Source: Prorocentrum cordatum (lineage: Eukaryota > Sar > Dinophyceae > Prorocentrales > Prorocentraceae). Taken from it: 64,000 nucleotides of DNA. Numbering within the stretch: position 1 is the first letter of the stretch; each line of letters starts with the position of its first letter. The notes under the pieces were generated by a model. That model ran no database searches, was not told where the DNA came from, and saw only the letters and a program-made list of their open reading frames with translations. The stretch covers positions 134,001 through 198,000 of the forward strand of contig CAUYUJ010015737.1 of NCBI GenBank assembly GCA_963575745.1, read 5' to 3'. Below are positions 60,451 to 64,000 of this stretch, piece by piece. The position numbers were made by a program, and so were the translations under genes.

Positions 60451-61087
60451 CCTAAAAACACCAGTGGCAGCGCCCACATGGCCGGCCCCGCCCCGCACCC
60501 CTCGCATGTTGCATGGCCCCATGAGGAGATCCCCCGAAGGCGATACCCGCAATGACGGCACTCACAACTGCATATGGTTGGGTTCTTCGCCAGGATCATG
60601 CTGTTTCTTGTCATTTCCAATTGTAAGCGCCCCCTTACGCAGAGGAGCCATGCCCGAGAAAATATCAATCATGCGACGCGCCCACTACGCGGTCCTGTAA
60701 GGCGGGGGATTGGCCTCACCATCCCAATGCTGGGGCTCGTTAAATCGTCGTCCTCCTCCTCCTCCTCCTCCTCCTCCTCTGGCTCCACTTCATGAACCTC
60801 ATCATGGTCGTCCTCCTCTGCCGTGCCCTATCCCACGTCGGTCTCAAGAGCTGAAGAGTGATATCGTGCTGCTTCCGACGTGAACGGTATTGCCCTTCCA
60901 ACTGACAAGCCCACCGTCAGCAAGTCATCGCCGAAGCCTCGAAACTTCTAACAGTGGGCGTGCTGGAGACCCCCGCCGAGGTGCCGATAGTGTCGCCGAT
61001 CGCCCGCGTCATAGCCAGGCCCGGATACATCTTCCTGGAAGGGCATGCTGGGTATAGGGGGGAGGGTCGATGGGGAGTGAAGGATGG
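60451..61087. other. Unassigned sequence with CCT and short C-rich tracts
   Basis: A CCT microsatellite lies at about 60748-60780. No gene or RNA is recognised in the rest. Confidence 0.5.
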
Positions 61088-61394
61088 AGGGCGAGCGAGA
61101 GAGCGAGAGAGAGAGAGAGAGAGAGAGAGAACGAGTAATACACATACATGCGTATGCACATACATACTGTACACTGCACATACGTTCACACAGTTATGTA
61201 CATATATGTGTATGTATGTATGTATGTATGTATGTATGTATGTATGTGTGTGTATGTATGTATGTATGTATGTATGTATATATATATATATATATATATA
61301 AATGCACTGTGTATTTGTATGATCGTATACAAACATATGCACATGTATTTATGCATACATAAAGAGAAAGCACCAAACATAAGGGTACACACAC

Positions 61395-61452
<58 letters not shown>
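61088..61452. repeat. Cluster of GA, GTAT and AT microsatellites
   Basis: GA runs at about 61097-61130 and 61415-61452, TATG/GTAT runs at 61203-61275, and AT runs at 61276-61300 and 61395-61414. Confidence 0.95.
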
Positions 61453-61456
<4 letters not shown>

Positions 61457-63350
61457 GACAAGTAGGCGGACCAGGGTCCGTCCGCGAGGCGCACTGCGGT
61501 GCGACAACTCGCAAAACACTATTTGCGGCGGTGCGGCCTAGATACGAGGGCGGGCAACAAAAACCCCCTCCCCCGGCGCAGTGCGACAGACGCTACAGAC
61601 GGCGGACAGACGGTGATGATCTCACCTGTCAGACCGCGTAAAGAAAGAGGCCCCAACAAGAAAGGCGACGTGCTGACACGTGGCTAGGCGGCTTGGCAGA
61701 CCGCCAGTTGGGCGCTTGGCCGCAAAGCGGCGCGCAGTGACGGGGCACCCCCCGCCCCCACGCCCTGACACCGTGGACGCGGAGCCACGCGTACACACGG
61801 GCAGGCAGAAAGGAGGAGATTAGCGCGGGGCACCAGGTGGAGCGCCGCGGAACGATGACAGCATAGCTTGGATGGTGAGTGACGGCACGGCACCATCGGG
61901 CGAGGGCGTGAGCAGCTCGGCGAAGGCTCGCCCGGCGCTGTGGAGGCGCTGGAGTAGAGGGCCTTGGCGAGCTTGGGCGGCGGCGAGGTCCGCGGCGAGA
62001 GCAACGCACCTCTGCTGGAGAGCAGCCATAGCCTGGGACAGCTCGGTTTCGCGGTCGGGGGTGGGGCAGATCGGTCTCGTCAGCCACTTTACACCTGCGG
62101 CCCGTGGAAGGATGCGATGGACGGGGGTGGCGACAGTAGGTGGCTGGCTTGGAAACCCAGTAGGGGCACCCGACCTCCTCCCCCCCCCCGGTGCCACGAG
62201 GGGGAGGCCACAGCGGGCGGCTGTCCTGGTCGGCGGGCCAAGGGGCCGCCCGACATCCACGCCTGCAGCCCTCGCGGCCGGCCTGGCGGAGAAGCCCCGC
62301 CGCGCATGCAGGGATCATCGTCGATCTTGGTCAGCGTCCATCTTGGCCACCATCAATTCGTGGATCATCCTCGCGAATCGGCGACGGCCAGCATGGCAGT
62401 GACCATGAACGACGTCGACAAGATCCCGCGACGCAGCGGCCGCTCTGGCTGGGCCAAGCATTCGAACATGGACCCATCGGCCTTGGGCCGCCTTCGGCGG
62501 TCTTCTGACGGTCTTCGGCGAAAACGTTGTAGAGCTGCGTTCAACAAGGGGTGCATGATCGAACGTCTAACGCTGGGAGTGAGCGAATGTGCAACAACGT
62601 CGCTGCAAGAACAACAAAAGACACAACACATAGTTTGTCGGAGTTCCGCGCGGGTGTTTTGGATCGGCGCTGGGCCCCCCTCCTTGGCGCGCGGAGCGCG
62701 CTGGGGAGATCCAGCATGGATCCGCGAAGTCCCCGCGCACCTCTGAAAGTTGGTCCATCGGTCGGAATAAGCGGGTAGAAACATGGAGCAATTAGGCGGG
62801 AGTTGGCAGTATATTGAGTTGTCGTCCGCCCCCTGAACAGGAGGGAATGGAAAACGCTGCTCGACTCTTGAAGTAGGAAGGCACCCACAGTATACTGGGA
62901 TCGAACATCAAAACACATACTTTCAAGGACGGATGGGTATGCTGCCACCACTTTTTCACAAGCCGCCGACGCCGTCCGGGCGAGGCGGGACTAATTACCG
63001 TCGATCGGAGCGCCTCTGCCGCCCCCTCCCCCCCCCCCGAAACGCACACCCGCTGCCCTCGGTGCTCCCCCCTTCCCTTGGAGACCTCCTCCTCAACGCG
63101 CCGCCGAGTTCGGCTCTCGCGGCAAAACTCGGTTCTCTGGCGGCCGTTCGGGACGATCTGGGCAACCCCGGAACGACCTCGGCCAGGCGCAGCTGCTGGA
63201 AAGCTCCCCGAGTCTGGAAAACTTCTGGGAAGCGACGAAAGCCTCAGCCGCCGAATCTGATTCTCCCCCCCTCTCCTGTTCCTCCCTTTCCTCACTCCCG
63301 TCCTCCCTCCCCTCCCCCAGCCACCCTCCCTCCCCATGATCTCGTCCCTG
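61453..63350. other. Long stretch without a recognisable gene
   Basis: Open frames of up to 260 codons exist on both strands and overlap one another, without a recognisable domain, consistent composition or start context. Possibly non-coding, or exons of a gene I cannot recognise. Confidence 0.45.
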
Positions 63351-63354
63351 CTCC

Positions 63355-63415
63355 TCCTCCATTCCATTCCATTACATTCCATTTCATTGCATTGCATTGC
63401 ATTCCATTCCTCCCC
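63355..63415 (+). repeat. CATTC/CATTG pentamer microsatellite
   Basis: About eleven ATTCC, ATTGC or related units. Confidence 0.93.
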
Positions 63416-64000
63416 TCTCTTATCCAATCACGTCTCCGTCTCCCCCTCTCCCGGTCCTCCCCAAGCATGCGATGTCTCGATTTTTTCGACACGCGGTCTC
63501 TGGATGTCCCAACCCTTTCCCCGGCACTGTTCTTTAGTCCCGAGCCGCTTTTGACGGTCCCGGGGCCCGGTAAGAGCTCGGCTGAAACAGACGAGCAGAA
63601 ACCCGCCCTGGTTTTGGTCAAGACGTTGCATGTCGCAATGCCAAATAATGCCAAACACTGCGCCCATGCAGTAGGAAGCTTTCCCCTCATTGGGGTCGCG
63701 CCCGGGTCATTGTCAAGACGTTGCATGTCTCGGCTCCTTGCCCTCCCTCTCCCCCGATGCCCCCCTGGCGGAAAAAATCAGCCAACAGCAATGCCTGGAC
63801 CCCTCCTGGGGCCGAAGCCGACCAATTTTTCGAGCCGCGTCCAGCCGTGGCGACGGTGGAGGCCTTTATCCCTCCCTGGTGCTGGCCGGAACCAGTGCAG
63901 GGCCACGTCAGCCCCCCTGCCAGCTCCAACCTCTTCCTCCCTCCCCCCCTCTTCCCTCCCCACTCCCTTCCTCACTCCCTTCCCAATTCCCTCTCCCCCC
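63416..64000. other. Pyrimidine-rich end of window
   Basis: TGTC..AAGACGTTGCATGTC occurs twice (near 63610 and 63710), a short direct repeat. The last 90 bases are CCCTCC tracts. No gene. Confidence 0.5.

Noticed and set aside
61629-62318. 229-codon minus-strand open frame
   Set aside because: Overlaps equally long plus-strand frames, with no domain and no consistent composition.

Overview
What this looks like. The window reads as a stretch of a large, repeat-choked, GC-rich eukaryotic nuclear genome. A dinoflagellate is the best guess; this is inferred from the style of sequence (many diverged DIRS-type retroelements, hairpin-bearing satellites, almost no unique genes), not from a diagnostic marker. 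I found no rRNA or tRNA gene, no CRISPR array and no recognisable housekeeping gene. Nearly every long open frame that makes sense belongs to a tyrosine-recombinase retrotransposon of the DIRS type, which encodes a Gag-like protein, a reverse transcriptase/RNase H (RT/RH) and a tyrosine recombinase (YR).

Layout. Eight DIRS copies or fragments are visible, here called A to H. A (1-4977, +) has a split YR. B (6761-12857, -) is nearly complete. D (22309-27655, +) is nearly complete. C (29978-32459, +) is 5'-truncated. E (33694-46140, +) is split by an 8.1 kb insertion. F (37181-42862, -) is nearly complete and lies inside that insertion. G (48402-50945, +) is degenerate. H (53128-54388, +) is a truncated sister of F. 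Between them lie short dispersed modules and tandem arrays: a 680 bp P element with a 12+3+12 palindrome at its junction (nine palindromes in the window), modules M1 to M6 that recur in different orders, and satellites with periods of about 29, 49, 60, 65, 68, 80 and 99 bp. Most of the satellites are built round a short perfect hairpin.

Right-hand end. From about 54.5 kb the character changes: AT-richer patches, a 53 bp tandem repeat, then a different kind of locus at 55.65-58.5 kb. That locus carries a five-repeat protein of unknown function and a second two-exon gene model whose proposed intron is a fold-back element. It has a strong, strand-specific excess of the tetramer GTAT. The rest, 58.6-64 kb, is mini- and microsatellite DNA with no convincing gene.

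How it fits together. In B, D, E and F the Gag frame ends in one TGA and the RT frame continues directly in the same phase. In B, C, D, E and F the YR frame is again in the same phase as RT. The coding layout is therefore one phase punctuated by stop codons (one or two between RT and YR) rather than overlapping frames, which suggests stop readthrough or reinitiation. The spacer DNA looks like a combinatorial mosaic of small non-autonomous units that join at GATTTTC/GAAAATC. All coordinates of repeat borders are by eye and may be off by a few bases.
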